A DNA stretch of 52,250 nucleotides from a candidate division CPR2 bacterium GW2011_GWC2_39_10 (GCA_000993275.1 LBVV01000007.1:1-52250); one strand, 5' to 3'; numbered from the stretch's first letter, positions 1 to 10,785 are shown. Translations and numbers: made by a program. Notes: generated from the sequence alone by a model not told the origin.

Positions 1-45
1 GGGAATCCAGAGGGTATGGATTCCAAATCGAGTTTGGAATGACAA
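1..45. repeat. Partial dispersed repeat/hairpin (GGAATCC..GGATTCC, followed by TTTGGAATGACA), cut by the window edge
   Basis: GGAATCCAgagggtaTGGATTCC is a perfect inverted repeat at the window edge. Confidence 0.4.
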
Positions 46-287
46 ATCTAAGGTCAATTTTTAACAATTTTATGAGGAGTTTGTAAAAGTGCACGTGGGT
101 CAGAATTTTGGGCTTCACATATTCTTCAACGGTGTTATAATCGTAACCGTCATGAAAAGACTTAAAGATGAGATTGGTCAGAAATACTTGCAATTTGAAT
201 ATGCCTTACAGTTTTTCAACCGTTACGGTTTTTTCATATAGATTCGGCTAGAATATTAACATGGTTTTAATGAGGTGATTTGCACAA

Positions 288-665
288 ATGCCAGTGAATT
301 TAAGGAATGGCGTTTCGACGGTTAAGATTGCCGGAAACAGCGGAAGGAACGTGCGAATTAAGGTGTCGGATATGCAGTTTGAGATGTTTCGGCGTATGTA
401 TTTAAGACTTACCAAAGACAGTGCATATAAGTCCGAGTCCTTAAGCAAACTGCAGCTAGAGCTTGGCATGAGTGACAATAATTTTCGTTGGCTCATAAAT
501 GCCCTTCATGACAAACGTCTAATTAACAAAATTGACGATAGGTATGAACTAAATCACAAAAAGCTAAAAGAGGTTGAGTTTATTTTGGCTTCCAAAAGCA
601 GAGGAAGTCGCAAACCGACAGGCAAGAAATGGATTGGTGAGACGGGTGAATTTGTAAAAGAATAA
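288..665 (+). CDS. Hypothetical protein, possible winged-helix-like (SDNNFRWLINALHDKRLINKIDDRYELN)
   Basis: 125-aa ORF followed by a terminator hairpin. Confidence 0.6.
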   Translation: MPVNLRNGVSTVKIAGNSGRNVRIKVSDMQFEMFRRMYLRLTKDSAYKSESLSKLQLELGMSDNNFRWLINALHDKRLINKIDDRYELNHKKLKEVEFILASKSRGSRKPTGKKWIGETGEFVKE

Positions 666-694
666 TTTTTTTTTCATTGTCTGTAACCCCCCAA

Positions 695-732
695 AAAAGA
701 GCTTGGTATTCCAAAAACAAGCTCTTTTTCTT
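695..732 (+). terminator. Rho-independent terminator
   Basis: AAAGAGCTTG...CAAGCTCTTTTT. Confidence 0.75.
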
Positions 733-835
733 ATTTAAACCTTCCTTGGCGACAGTCTAACCCGAGTTTTATTATTAATCTTTTTAGTATAACGTTTAAA
801 TATTTCAACTTTTTCCATTAAAGACTTTTCTATCC

Positions 836-1435
836 TTAAGCTTTGTATTTAATCATGGCAAAAGCCGCAGGCACGATAAATAATAAGGTTTCCGGTATGT
901 CGAGTAAAGAATAGGGTATTATATTAAGAGCGGGCAACAGAACCACTGTCAATAATGCAGCCAGGACATAGCTTACAATGCCTGCAGTAATAATAAGTAA
1001 TTTTTTTCTTACGAGTCCGGTTTGTGTAATAATAGATCTGATTAATAAGGTGGTTCCGTAAAGTATGATAGCCGCGGTACTAAATAGCACTACAACATAG
1101 CCGGCGCCAAGTTCATACGTAAATGAATTGTTGTTAATAACGATGTCTTTTACATAAAAATCATCAATACCAAAACCTACTAGCAGTATCATGGTAATAG
1201 CAGATATTATTATGGCGATGTTTCTCTTATATCCTTTGCACATCGAGATAATCCATATCAATGCTGTTGATTTCGCCATCGCACTTATTATAAATGTTAA
1301 TTTGAATAATGCTGGATTTTCTAAAATAACCGAAATATAGCTTATTGAAATGTAAGAAGAAAGAAGAATTGTAAATATAAAGAATGACACATTAATAGGA
1401 TTCGTTCGATTTTTGACAAAAACCAAAGCGCCCAA
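836..1435 (-). CDS. Polytopic membrane protein, unknown
   Basis: 199-aa ORF with several hydrophobic segments. Confidence 0.6.
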   Translation of the reverse strand: MGALVFVKNRTNPINVSFFIFTILLSSYISISYISVILENPALFKLTFIISAMAKSTALIWIISMCKGYKRNIAIIISAITMILLVGFGIDDFYVKDIVINNNSFTYELGAGYVVVLFSTAAIILYGTTLLIRSIITQTGLVRKKLLIITAGIVSYVLAALLTVVLLPALNIIPYSLLDIPETLLFIVPAAFAMIKYKA

Positions 1436-1596
1436 AGGAAATTAGCAAGAGAGGCGAAGATTGTAATAATAGCGAGTGTCATGGCTATATAATCACATAA
1501 ATGCTTGAGGTTTATGATATAAATTATCGCATTTTGGAAAATAAACGGGAGAAAATGTTGAGAAGGGTGGTATAATATCATAAAAGGAGAATAAAA

Positions 1597-1818
1597 ATGG
1601 CTAATGAAGAAAAGGGATGTAAGTGCGATCATGGTTCGAACAAGGCAATCAATTGCGGTGGTGCTTCCGGAGGTATCTACGGTTTGGCATTTATTGGGGC
1701 TTTGGTATATTATTTCCAACACGCCAGCGTGCTAATGGATTTTGTGCTTGGTTTTTTGAAAGCGCTAGTTTGGCCGGCAATAATAGCATACAAAGTTCTT
1801 GAGTTTTTTAAGATGTAA
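1597..1818 (+). CDS. Small membrane protein with a Cys-rich N-terminus
   Basis: 73 aa; AGGAG upstream of ATG; terminator at 1851-1879. Confidence 0.65.
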   Translation: MANEEKGCKCDHGSNKAINCGGASGGIYGLAFIGALVYYFQHASVLMDFVLGFLKALVWPAIIAYKVLEFFKM

Positions 1819-1850
1819 GCAATCAGAAGTTTATGCGTAAATGATTTTTA

Positions 1851-1879
1851 AAAAGGGGCTCTTGCTTGGCCCCTTTTTT
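1851..1879. terminator. Terminator hairpin
   Basis: AAAAGGGGCtcttgcttgGCCCCTTTTTT. Confidence 0.75.
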
Positions 1880-1882
1880 GGA

Positions 1883-2425
1883 TTACTGCTTATTCTCTTT
1901 TTCCTCTTTTTCCTCTTTCTCATGCCTTTTTTCGTAGAAGGTTTGTCTTTCCTCTGTTATTCTCATTATTGGCTCTTCTCTCTCCATTTCATAACTTCCA
2001 TACCAGTTGCTAATCCATGAATATAAAATGGTTGTCAGGATCCCATAAATGGCAATGCTTAAAAGGCTGACTAGGGTAAAGCCGGAAATTAAAGCGACGT
2101 TCATGAATAATGATGCATAAAGTGCAAATGCGATCCATAGTACTAAGCTCAACACTATGCCTTGAGTCAATGAAGATAGATAGCTTTCTGCCGGATTTAC
2201 AATTAATCCATAAATCAGTCCAATTCCTGCCCCAATTGCAAGACTTACAACTAGTGTCAATACCAACTGTTCTCCAAAAACTCCAACGGAAGATCCGGCA
2301 ATACTTATAATCAATGCACTTATAGCAGCCGAAATTAAACCGGCAACTAATCCTGCCCATGCTCTATTTCCCATGCTAAATTCTTTAATCATTTCTTTAT
2401 CACCTCCTTTCATATTGTCAAACAT
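1883..2425 (-). CDS. Polytopic membrane protein, unknown; charged C-terminal tail
   Basis: 180-aa ORF; AGGAGG just upstream of an internal ATG near 2392. Confidence 0.55.
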   Translation of the reverse strand: MFDNMKGGDKEMIKEFSMGNRAWAGLVAGLISAAISALIISIAGSSVGVFGEQLVLTLVVSLAIGAGIGLIYGLIVNPAESYLSSLTQGIVLSLVLWIAFALYASLFMNVALISGFTLVSLLSIAIYGILTTILYSWISNWYGSYEMEREEPIMRITEERQTFYEKRHEKEEKEEKENKQ

Positions 2426-2596
2426 AAATTATTCTTTAATGAATTACATCATCAATTGTTGAAAATATTTAAGTTAATTGAGATTAATTTGCTTTTATAC
2501 GCGCATGCTTATATTTTACCCATCCTAAGCCTTCATTTTTTAAATTGACGAGCTGTCAAAAGAGGAGTTTAATAAGAGTATAAAAGGAGGGCTAAG

Positions 2597-5140
2597 ATGA
2601 ATTTATGGCCAAAATTTAATTTCATTAAGGGTAACCCTAGGTTTTCTAGGGCAACTATTGTATCAATTGCGACACTGCTATTTTTGGGCGGTGTCTATTT
2701 TGTTTACAACTCTCTGGCAGCTACCAGTAATCCTGCCGGAGAAAGCGAGTATTTTGCAAATAAACCTCTCGAAAAAATGACGATGGAAATGCTAAAGGCA
2801 AATAGCGAAGAGATAAATGCGAAAATAGAAAAGCGTGACGAAAAAATTAATAATTTAAGGAAAATTACCGAAGATAGAAAAAAACTTTTTAAAGAATTGG
2901 TTGACACCGACCCCGACCAGGCACTTAAATCGGCCATACCCGACAAATTAAAGAGTAAGTTTCCGAAGGAAATTCAAAACAGTTTGGAGACAAATGCAAC
3001 TGTGGAAGGAAAGTATGAAATTTATCATGCCGACGCCAAAGACCCGAAACAGTCTCGATATATGCGTTACCTAATTAGTAACGATGGTAAACAATATAAG
3101 ATAAATTTTGCCGGTAACATGCCTAATATAGCGACCGGTCAAAAGATAAAAATTAAGGGTAAGAAAATTGATAACGTGGTTGTGGCCGATAATTCTGACA
3201 ACAAGGGAGTAGAGTTTTTGCCCCTAACGGGTAGCGCCCCCGCTACCACCGATCTCGTAACAGCGGCATTGCTTCCCGATTCCCAAACCTCAATTTCGTC
3301 AAAAAAAGTTTTGACATTACTCATTAATTTTCAAAACGACACTTCTCAGCCAATAAGTGCCGATCAGTATAGGCAACAAACTTTTACCGGAGCAACCTCA
3401 GCTAATGCTGCTTACAAAGAGATGTCTTATTCTAAATTCCAGTTTGTCGGCAAAACTAGGGCCGATGGAGATATTTACGGCTATTATACAATTCCTTTTG
3501 ACAGTACAAAATATGATCCTAATGCAAGAACTCACAATGATTGGGCAACTGCTGCGGACAATGCGGCTAAAAATGCGGGAGTAGATGTAACCGGTTATGA
3601 TAGTATTATGTATGTGTTTCCGAAAAGTTCAGCTATTTATTGGTGGGGATTGGGAAGCATAGGAGGTTCTCCGAACAGAGTATGGTGCAATGGAGACTAT
3701 CATTATACTTTATCTGCCCATGAACTTGGCCATAATTTAGGTTGGTATCATTCTTCCAGCACTTCTTGCGTTGACGCAAATAATAAGCGTGTAACTATTA
3801 GTAACAATTGTACGACGGATGAATATGGCGATCCTTTTGATATTATGGGCGGCGGTGCCTATCATCATATGAATGTATTTCAAAAAGGAGTTGTGGGCTG
3901 GCTGGGTGAACCCAATACGCAAACAGCCACATCAAGCGGAACTTACACTATATATCCATTAAATACTGCTTCGAATAACGTCCAAGCCTTAAGAGTACCA
4001 AAAGAACGGGATTCGGCGGGGAATATCACTAAATATTACTATCTGGAATTCAGGCAACCTTCAGCTTATGATCTTTATGATTCAAATCATAATTCCTATC
4101 AGGATGTCAGTATGGCGACAAAGGGTGCTTTAGTTCACATAGCTTCCAAATATTTAAAACCGGTTACGGAGTACGGAAATGCACAGCGGCCACTTATATT
4201 AGACATGACTCCGGCTACCACGTCTTTCTATGATGCTGCTCTAACGTCCGGCAATTCTTATAGGGACGATGCGGCCAAATTTACCATTAAAACCGAATCG
4301 GCAACAACAAGCCAACTTACGGTTTCGGTGACATTTGATGCTTCTCCAACACCAGCTCCAACTCCGGTGCCGACACCTACGCCAACACCAACGAAGGCAC
4401 CAACGGCCACGGTGGTAATAACACCTACGCCCACTCCGACAAAAACACCCACACCTTCACCAACTCCGGTGTCAACTCCAACACCCACACCCTCACCAAC
4501 TTCAACCTGTACGCGGTCAAACCCAACCATTAGCGTAACGCCGGCGAGTCAGTGGGGAAGTCCCGGATTACAGTTAAGTTATACGGTTTCAATAACTAAT
4601 AATGATGTTAGGTCAAGTTGCACGGCCTCCAATTTCAAATTGGCGTCGTTAACATCTTCCGGTTGGACAATTTCTCCGTCATCAGAAGTATTTAGTCTTG
4701 CGCCCGGAGCTAAGGCAGATCGCACAATTGCTGTTGCTCCTCCCGTTTCTACAATCAGCGGCTTTTATGCTATCAACTTCAAAGTAGAAAATAGTAGTGA
4801 TGCAAAATTTAACGCTAGTATTTCCGCCAATTATAATATTTCCTCAGCTGACAATATTGCGCCCAATATCATTTCTTATGCTCCCAACGAAGGCAAAGTT
4901 TTATTCGGTAATAGCAGGACTTATGTTCGGGTCTACGCAAAAGACACGAGCGGTATTGGTAAAATAGAATTTTTCATTGATAACCAGTCAAAATTTACAT
5001 GCATAAATTCAATATCTTGTTCCTTTATGCTGTATTACAACACCTTAAGTAGCGGGAACCATAAAGTTAGATTTGAAGTGACTGATAAGGCTCTGGTGCC
5101 CAATATCACCAAACAAGAAGTAACAGTGACAAGGAAATAA
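2597..5140 (+). CDS. Secreted zinc metalloprotease (gametolysin/M11- or M6-like) with Thr/Pro linker and Ig-like C-terminal domains
   Basis: [11 protein letters not shown] (HExxHxxGxxH) motif; N-terminal signal/TM; PTPTPTP linker. Confidence 0.85.
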   Translation: MNLWPKFNFIKGNPRFSRATIVSIATLLFLGGVYFVYNSLAATSNPAGESEYFANKPLEKMTMEMLKANSEEINAKIEKRDEKINNLRKITEDRKKLFKELVDTDPDQALKSAIPDKLKSKFPKEIQNSLETNATVEGKYEIYHADAKDPKQSRYMRYLISNDGKQYKINFAGNMPNIATGQKIKIKGKKIDNVVVADNSDNKGVEFLPLTGSAPATTDLVTAALLPDSQTSISSKKVLTLLINFQNDTSQPISADQYRQQTFTGATSANAAYKEMSYSKFQFVGKTRADGDIYGYYTIPFDSTKYDPNARTHNDWATAADNAAKNAGVDVTGYDSIMYVFPKSSAIYWWGLGSIGGSPNRVWCNGDYHYTLSAHELGHNLGWYHSSSTSCVDANNKRVTISNNCTTDEYGDPFDIMGGGAYHHMNVFQKGVVGWLGEPNTQTATSSGTYTIYPLNTASNNVQALRVPKERDSAGNITKYYYLEFRQPSAYDLYDSNHNSYQDVSMATKGALVHIASKYLKPVTEYGNAQRPLILDMTPATTSFYDAALTSGNSYRDDAAKFTIKTESATTSQLTVSVTFDASPTPAPTPVPTPTPTPTKAPTATVVITPTPTPTKTPTPSPTPVSTPTPTPSPTSTCTRSNPTISVTPASQWGSPGLQLSYTVSITNNDVRSSCTASNFKLASLTSSGWTISPSSEVFSLAPGAKADRTIAVAPPVSTISGFYAINFKVENSSDAKFNASISANYNISSADNIAPNIISYAPNEGKVLFGNSRTYVRVYAKDTSGIGKIEFFIDNQSKFTCINSISCSFMLYYNTLSSGNHKVRFEVTDKALVPNITKQEVTVTRK

Positions 5141-5189
5141 ATATTTACCGGACCACGTAATATTTTTATGTATTAACATAAAATATAAA

Positions 5190-5235
5190 AAAACCCGATG
5201 GTCTTAAGCATTTCTGCGTAAGTATCGGGGTTCGC
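5190..5235. terminator. Bidirectional terminator
   Basis: AAACCCGAT...ATCGGGGTT between convergent genes. Confidence 0.7.
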
Positions 5236-5248
5236 GTGTTTGGTCCTT

Positions 5249-5509
5249 CTATTTTGGTTCTACTAATAGCCTAATGGCGGTTCTTTCCTCGCCATTTATC
5301 GTAATGTCCGCAAATGATGGCTTGCATACAAGATCGAGTCCGGAAGGTGCCACGAATCCGCGGGCGATTGCTATTGCTTTTACTGCCTGATTGAGTGCGC
5401 CGGCTCCTATTACCTGCATTTCTGCGGCTCCGCGTTCCCTTATGACTCCGGCTAAAGCTCCGGCCACGGAATTCGGGCTAGACTTTGATGAAACCCTTAG
5501 TACTTCCAT
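5249..5509 (-). CDS. spoVS: SpoVS-like (stage V sporulation protein S) protein
   Basis: LRVSSKSSPNSVAGALAGVIRERGAAEMQVIGAGALNQAVKAIAIARGFV matches the SpoVS family pattern. Confidence 0.9.
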   Translation of the reverse strand: MEVLRVSSKSSPNSVAGALAGVIRERGAAEMQVIGAGALNQAVKAIAIARGFVAPSGLDLVCKPSFADITINGEERTAIRLLVEPK

Positions 5510-5722
5510 TTCTAAATGCCTTTCTTCTACTGGTGATCTGCAACGTAAGGTTCTTATATTTTTAAGGCCTATGACCTGAATTTTTCTATAAATTATTAAA
5601 GTGCATATATCCGAAATGCAATTATATAATAAATAAATAATAAATGCAAGGGTTTTATTTTATTGGTTTGGCCTTATAATGCATAAAAAGGCACCTTTAC
5701 AAGTCGATAGGAGGGGGAAATA

Positions 5723-7057
5723 ATGAAGAGGTATATGATTTTGGCATTAGTTTTGGCTTGTCTATTGCTCAACGGTTGCGCGTCTGTTCAAAATGATCTT
5801 AATATTTTATCCGGCGAACAAGATAAAGAGGCAAGATTAGAAGCGGCTGATCATTTGGCAAAATCGCAGGATAAAGAGGCTATCAAAAAACTAATTGAAG
5901 CGTCAAAAACTTCAGAGCTGGCAAGTCAGGGGGTTGGTGAAGTAAGAGACAGTCTAATTGCGGAGTCTTTAGTAAAAGAAACGGATCTATTAAAAACCAT
6001 AGACTGTTTGCAAGTAATTGGCGACGAGGCAAGTTACGACAAGATTTTTAGTATGATGCTTATCGCGGAAGACATCAAGGTTTTGAAAAAAATATTGGAT
6101 ATCATAACCAGTACGGACAATGATCAAGCAATTCCTTATTTGGTAGAATTTTTGAGTGTAAGTCCGGACGAAGGACTAACAACAACCGTGGAAAACATTA
6201 TCATGGCTTATGACAATAGAGCAGTCCCGTGTTTAATGCAAACTGCTAAGGATAATGTGGCAGATTCCGCCGAATTTATTAATGCAACGGATTTGCTTGC
6301 AGGCATCGGGGAGGATGCGATTCTGCCTTTGGTTGGGCAGTTGGGGGCAAGTTCGTGGGCTAAGGACATATTAATAAAGATTGGTGCTTCAACCGCTGAT
6401 TATGTCTATCCAAAAATTTGGGACAAAGATGTTCGGGTGCGGGCAGATGCGATTAAAGTATTTTCCGCCTTAACAGAAAGCGACAAGTCGTTATTTAATA
6501 AACTGACGGAAACAGATATTAAAATGCTTGTCAATTTACGAACCGAGCATAATGACAATAGCGAAGATGCATCAGCAATAGACAATTTAATACTTGGATC
6601 CGGAAGCAAAGCACTCCCGTATCTTGCCAAATACTATTTAAATCAGCCGTGGGCAGAAGCAAATATAGTAATAATAGGTTCGCCGTCTCTGCCGTATCTT
6701 GAAAAAATTGCGGCTGGTGGCAGCAATGAAACAATGTCAAAAGTTATAGGTAATATTCAGAGTATTGCTCAGTCGGATGAAAAAGCTACAAATTCGATTC
6801 TGAATATCATCAAGAATAAAAGTCTCAAGCAAATACGAAATAATTATGACTATTATATTAAACTGGGTCAGACCGGATCTGAGGGCATTTTGGCAAATGC
6901 ACTGTATAAATACGGCAACGCAACAATGTGTGTAGATTATTTAAATTGCGGTAACGATATATTATATAAGGCTGGCGAGCGTTGGGCCACAAGTCATGGT
7001 TATCGTGTTCTTTCGGGGGGATCTCATTATGGTCCGAGTTGGGGTTCCGGTGTTTAA
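5723..7057 (+). CDS. Lipoprotein with HEAT-like repeats
   Basis: LLLNGCAS lipobox; repeated ...LPYLxxxL/VPxL helices. Confidence 0.7.
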   Translation: MKRYMILALVLACLLLNGCASVQNDLNILSGEQDKEARLEAADHLAKSQDKEAIKKLIEASKTSELASQGVGEVRDSLIAESLVKETDLLKTIDCLQVIGDEASYDKIFSMMLIAEDIKVLKKILDIITSTDNDQAIPYLVEFLSVSPDEGLTTTVENIIMAYDNRAVPCLMQTAKDNVADSAEFINATDLLAGIGEDAILPLVGQLGASSWAKDILIKIGASTADYVYPKIWDKDVRVRADAIKVFSALTESDKSLFNKLTETDIKMLVNLRTEHNDNSEDASAIDNLILGSGSKALPYLAKYYLNQPWAEANIVIIGSPSLPYLEKIAAGGSNETMSKVIGNIQSIAQSDEKATNSILNIIKNKSLKQIRNNYDYYIKLGQTGSEGILANALYKYGNATMCVDYLNCGNDILYKAGERWATSHGYRVLSGGSHYGPSWGSGV

Positions 7058-7068
7058 TCATTTTTTTA

Positions 7069-7098
7069 AGGCAAACCAAAAAGGTTTGCCTTTTTTAT
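7069..7098 (+). terminator. Terminator
   Basis: AAGGCAAACCaaaaaGGTTTGCCTTTTTT. Confidence 0.8.
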
Positions 7099-7177
7099 AT
7101 CAAACCCTTGCTTTAATATAAAAATGAAATGTATAAAAAAACTCCCAAAAACGGGAGCTTCAATTGTGACTATGAAA

Positions 7178-7576
7178 TTACTCTGTGGTTTGATTGTCAA
7201 ATTCGGCTTCTTGGGCCATGGCTTCTTCTTTATCGGCCATAATAATTTGATCCTTGTGATGGGCGGGGGAATAGATGGTGTATAGTTTTAGATCTTCCTC
7301 GTCTGAAATATTGATAACATTATGCTGGGCGCCAGCCGGCACAACAACGGCATCTCCATCTGTCACGTTATATTCATTGTCGTCAATTATTACTTTGCCT
7401 TCACCGCTTTCAAATCTAAAAAATTGATCGTTTTCTTCATGCACCTCCATGCCAATTTCTTCATTTGGCTTTAGTCTCATTAATACCAGCTGACTGTGGG
7501 GGGCAGTATATACGACCTTTCTAAAATTATCGTTTTCCAGCGATAATGTTTCGATGTTGCCAAAAAATCCTTTCAT
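7178..7576 (-). CDS. Cupin domain protein
   Basis: GMEVHEENDQFFRFESGEGKVIIDDNEYNVTDGDAVVVPAGAQHNVIN. Confidence 0.85.
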   Translation of the reverse strand: MKGFFGNIETLSLENDNFRKVVYTAPHSQLVLMRLKPNEEIGMEVHEENDQFFRFESGEGKVIIDDNEYNVTDGDAVVVPAGAQHNVINISDEEDLKLYTIYSPAHHKDQIIMADKEEAMAQEAEFDNQTTE

Positions 7577-7683
7577 ATTTTCCTCCTTGTTAATAATGTC
7601 GTAATTATATCAAGAAGACAAAAGGCCGGTAATGGCGAAAAATCTAAAAAATTTAAATTAGTATAAATAGATGGTTTGAGTCT

Positions 7684-7911
7684 TTAAGTATTTAGTGCGT
7701 CTAATGTTTCGGATTTTTGTCTGGACATCCAGTCCATTAATCTTTTTCTATGCTTTTCTATAGACCATTCCGCTGTAATTTTGAATTCGTTCGGATGTTC
7801 GCTTCTGTATTGTTCGCAAATATTTCTTGTTATTTTGTGGTTGGGAATATTAAAAAGCAGATTATATTCCTTAATAAATTTATCCATTAGATCTTCAATT
7901 TCGCTGTTCAT
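7684..7911 (-). CDS. Hypothetical protein
   Basis: 75-aa ORF. Confidence 0.45.
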   Translation of the reverse strand: MNSEIEDLMDKFIKEYNLLFNIPNHKITRNICEQYRSEHPNEFKITAEWSIEKHRKRLMDWMSRQKSETLDALNT

Positions 7912-7972
7912 ATATACATTGTACCACAGTTTGCGGAGAAACTCAATCTAATCGCAGTAACCAATCTAAAAA

Positions 7973-8012
7973 AGCGTTCGATTCTCTTTTCAAAGAAAGT
8001 AAACGCTTTTCT
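7973..8012. terminator. Long hairpin, likely terminator of the small acidic ORF
   Basis: AAAGCGTT...AACGCTTTT with an inner TCTTT/AAAGA stem. Confidence 0.5.
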
Positions 8013-8048
8013 AGAAAACTAGCTAAAAGTTAGTTTAAAGATTCACTA

Positions 8049-8153
8049 TTATGCTTCTTCAGTTTCTGTTTCTTCAGCATCAGTTGTTTCTTCTTCGGTA
8101 TCAACAACATCAGTTGCTTCTACCTCTGGAGTAGTTTCTTCTTCGTTTGGCAT
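8049..8153 (-). CDS. Very acidic 34-aa microprotein MPNEEETTPEVEATDVVDTEEETTDAEETETEEA
   Basis: Read from the reverse strand; AGGAGG ribosome-binding site just upstream; not in the ORF track. Confidence 0.6.
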   Translation of the reverse strand: MPNEEETTPEVEATDVVDTEEETTDAEETETEEA

Positions 8154-8280
8154 GATTACCTCCTTTATTTATATTACAACAATAGCACAAACGGAAGACT
8201 GTTGCAATTTTTTGTTTATACCTCTTTAAAAATCCGGCTATTTTTAGTATAATTAATAGGAATTTAAAGGGAGATAAATA

Positions 8281-9144
8281 ATGAACATATTAAAAACATT
8301 CACATTACTTGGCTTAATGACCGTCTTGATGGTATTTTTTGGCAACATGTTTGGCGGACAAACAGGTATGATTATTATGCTTGGTATTTCTTTAGCCATG
8401 AACTTGGCAAGTTACTGGTTTTCGGGGAAAATGGTAATTAAAATGACCGGAGCCAAGCCGGTAGATAAAAATAAAGAACCGGAGCTTCATCACATGATAG
8501 AAGAAATTTCTCATAGTGCAGGAATCCCGGTACCAAAAATTTATATGACAAATGATGCCCAGCCAAACGCTTTTGCAACTGGACGAAACCCAAAAAATGC
8601 GATTGTAGCCGTAACCGCGGGGCTAATGGAACTGGTAGATAAAAATGAACTAAGAGGCGTAATTGCGCACGAGATGGCACATATTAAAAACCGCGACATT
8701 TTAATAGGATCAATAGCTGCCATGATGGCCGGCGTTATTTCATACATTGCACATATTGCCCAATGGGGTGCAATGTTTGGTGGTTTTGGCGGAAACGATG
8801 AAGAAGAAGGCGGAAACATTGTTGGCACCTTAGTTCTTGCCATTATCGCCCCTATTGCGGCTATACTTATTCAAATGGCAATATCTAGATCCAGAGAGTT
8901 TCATGCCGACGCCACGGGAGCCGGATTTGTAAATGACACTAAAGGGTTATCCGGTGCTCTAGGTAAACTAGAAATTGCTTCGCAAAGAATTCCTTTAAGA
9001 CACGCAAATGCATCAACTGCCCATATGTACATTTCAAACCCCTTAAAAAGCGGGGGAATTATGTCGCTCTTTAGTACTCATCCAACCACCAAAGCTCGGG
9101 TTGAACGCTTAAAAGACTTAAAGCTAAAAAGCACTAATATATAA
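8281..9144 (+). CDS. htpX: M48 family zinc metalloprotease HtpX
   Basis: HEMAHIKNRD, SREFHADATGA, TM segments. Confidence 0.93.
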   Translation: MNILKTFTLLGLMTVLMVFFGNMFGGQTGMIIMLGISLAMNLASYWFSGKMVIKMTGAKPVDKNKEPELHHMIEEISHSAGIPVPKIYMTNDAQPNAFATGRNPKNAIVAVTAGLMELVDKNELRGVIAHEMAHIKNRDILIGSIAAMMAGVISYIAHIAQWGAMFGGFGGNDEEEGGNIVGTLVLAIIAPIAAILIQMAISRSREFHADATGAGFVNDTKGLSGALGKLEIASQRIPLRHANASTAHMYISNPLKSGGIMSLFSTHPTTKARVERLKDLKLKSTNI

Positions 9145-9151
9145 TATTAAC

Positions 9152-9499
9152 ATGGCTAATAAGTGTAAAATGTGCGGATTATGTTGCAAGCTCTTTTTGA
9201 TTAACTTAAGCGAAGAGGAATATAAATCCGGTAGGTACAAAGTTATATTGAAGCATGAGATGGTCAAAGAATTTTCTGAGGCTAAAAAATATGGTCTAAA
9301 TTTGCTAGCTCAAAAAGAAGATGGTAGTTGCATATACCTTCAGAATAATTCTTGTAGTATTCATGAATGGCGGCCAAAAGTTTGCCGTGGATTTTTTTGC
9401 AGTTCAAAGAGCAAGAAATATGAGGGGATGAGGGAGATGGTTGAAAGGTCAAAACTCTTTCTGAAAACAAAAAATCGTGCTAAAATAAGCCAACGTTAA
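9152..9499 (+). CDS. YkgJ-like zinc/iron cluster protein
   Basis: CKMCGLCCKLF...CSIHEWRPKVCRGFFC. Confidence 0.8.
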   Translation: MANKCKMCGLCCKLFLINLSEEEYKSGRYKVILKHEMVKEFSEAKKYGLNLLAQKEDGSCIYLQNNSCSIHEWRPKVCRGFFCSSKSKKYEGMREMVERSKLFLKTKNRAKISQR

Positions 9500-9531
9500 G
9501 GGATAGCTCGTTAAAAAGGTGGTGAGGTGGA

Positions 9532-10785
9532 TTGTTTGAACTAGCTGAACAAGGAATTTTGGAAAGTGAACTACTAACTTACGACGATTGGAAGATTGGA
9601 AAAAAACACTACGAACATCTTCTTACAAGTACTAGCTATGCACAAACCGCCGAAAATGTAATTGTAAATATTATCGGCAATGAGAGCTTAACGCTTTTTA
9701 GGCAGGTGTATTTCCAAAAAAAGATGCCGGATTTAAATAAGATTGCCAAAGACAACCGTCTTACCGCAGACCACCTTTTTTTGAAGGTTGACTTGGTAAG
9801 ACTTGCAGTTTTGGTAATGTTTGAAGATCAGGTAGATTTATATTTGGTGCCGCCGCATTTGGATCACTTGGCTTTACAGATCGCGTATCCTAAAGAATGG
9901 CAGTGTCTTACAAACTGCATCAGTCCTCTTAAGTGGTATGAAGAGGCTTGTGGCGCAACGTCTGAGGACGAGTATTGCCCGCAGCAGAAGCAAAAAAAAG
10001 CATGCAGGCCGCATCAAAGACTTACTAAAGAAGAAATAGCGGCAATTAAGCAAGCCGTTTGGTCCGGCAAAAAAGAGCGCAGAAGAAAAACCAACCCAAA
10101 GGAGGGTATTGTGGTAGGATTTAGACGGTCAAGGGAAGGCGTTTTGAAAAAAGAGCAGCAATTTGCGGAGTTTTTGCACAAAAACAAATGTAAGGGTGGC
10201 CTAATTGCCGGCAATATTGTCGCTTTATACGTGCAATATAATGATGGCAGGCAAAGTACGCATTTTGCCCTTAATTTTGTTCATAGTGGCTGGATTGTTC
10301 GTCTAAAAAACGGAATCTATAAATTTGGCGAAAGGGGTATCGAGTACCTCCTTTGCAATGGGATTATTACGGAAAGCGAGGCGGTAACTCTTGGGGAGGC
10401 TTCATTAGAAAACAAAGCTAAAGTTGCAAAACCCGAGAAAAAAGAGCCGGCAGTCTGCGGCAATAACCCGCAATCGCAGGAAAATACGGCAAGCCTTAGA
10501 GATATAATCAACGTTTTCGTGCAGGATCTTACACAATTAGCGGCCGCGCACGAAGTAAAGATCGCTGAAGCTATAAGCGATACGGAAAAATGGCGGCCAC
10601 TTTTAGGAGAAACGAAAACAGAAGCTATCATATCAACGATCAAGGAAAGCGTAAAAAGCAATACTAGACTAAAGTCAGATCGAATAGAAAATGACATAGA
10701 TGTGTTAAAAAATGCTGGCGAGATATTAAGGCGCCGCGGCATAACTGTCTTAAATGTCGACTATATCGTTGATGAAGCGGAGTAG
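9532..10785 (+). CDS. Hypothetical protein (TTG start)
   Basis: 417-aa ORF; GGTGGTGAGGTGG upstream; terminator 10800-10833. Confidence 0.6.
   Translation: MFELAEQGILESELLTYDDWKIGKKHYEHLLTSTSYAQTAENVIVNIIGNESLTLFRQVYFQKKMPDLNKIAKDNRLTADHLFLKVDLVRLAVLVMFEDQVDLYLVPPHLDHLALQIAYPKEWQCLTNCISPLKWYEEACGATSEDEYCPQQKQKKACRPHQRLTKEEIAAIKQAVWSGKKERRRKTNPKEGIVVGFRRSREGVLKKEQQFAEFLHKNKCKGGLIAGNIVALYVQYNDGRQSTHFALNFVHSGWIVRLKNGIYKFGERGIEYLLCNGIITESEAVTLGEASLENKAKVAKPEKKEPAVCGNNPQSQENTASLRDIINVFVQDLTQLAAAHEVKIAEAISDTEKWRPLLGETKTEAIISTIKESVKSNTRLKSDRIENDIDVLKNAGEILRRRGITVLNVDYIVDEAE

Noticed and set aside
4258-4530. Minus ORF of VGVGVGVG repeats
   Set aside because: Antisense of the Thr/Pro linker of the protease; composition artefact.
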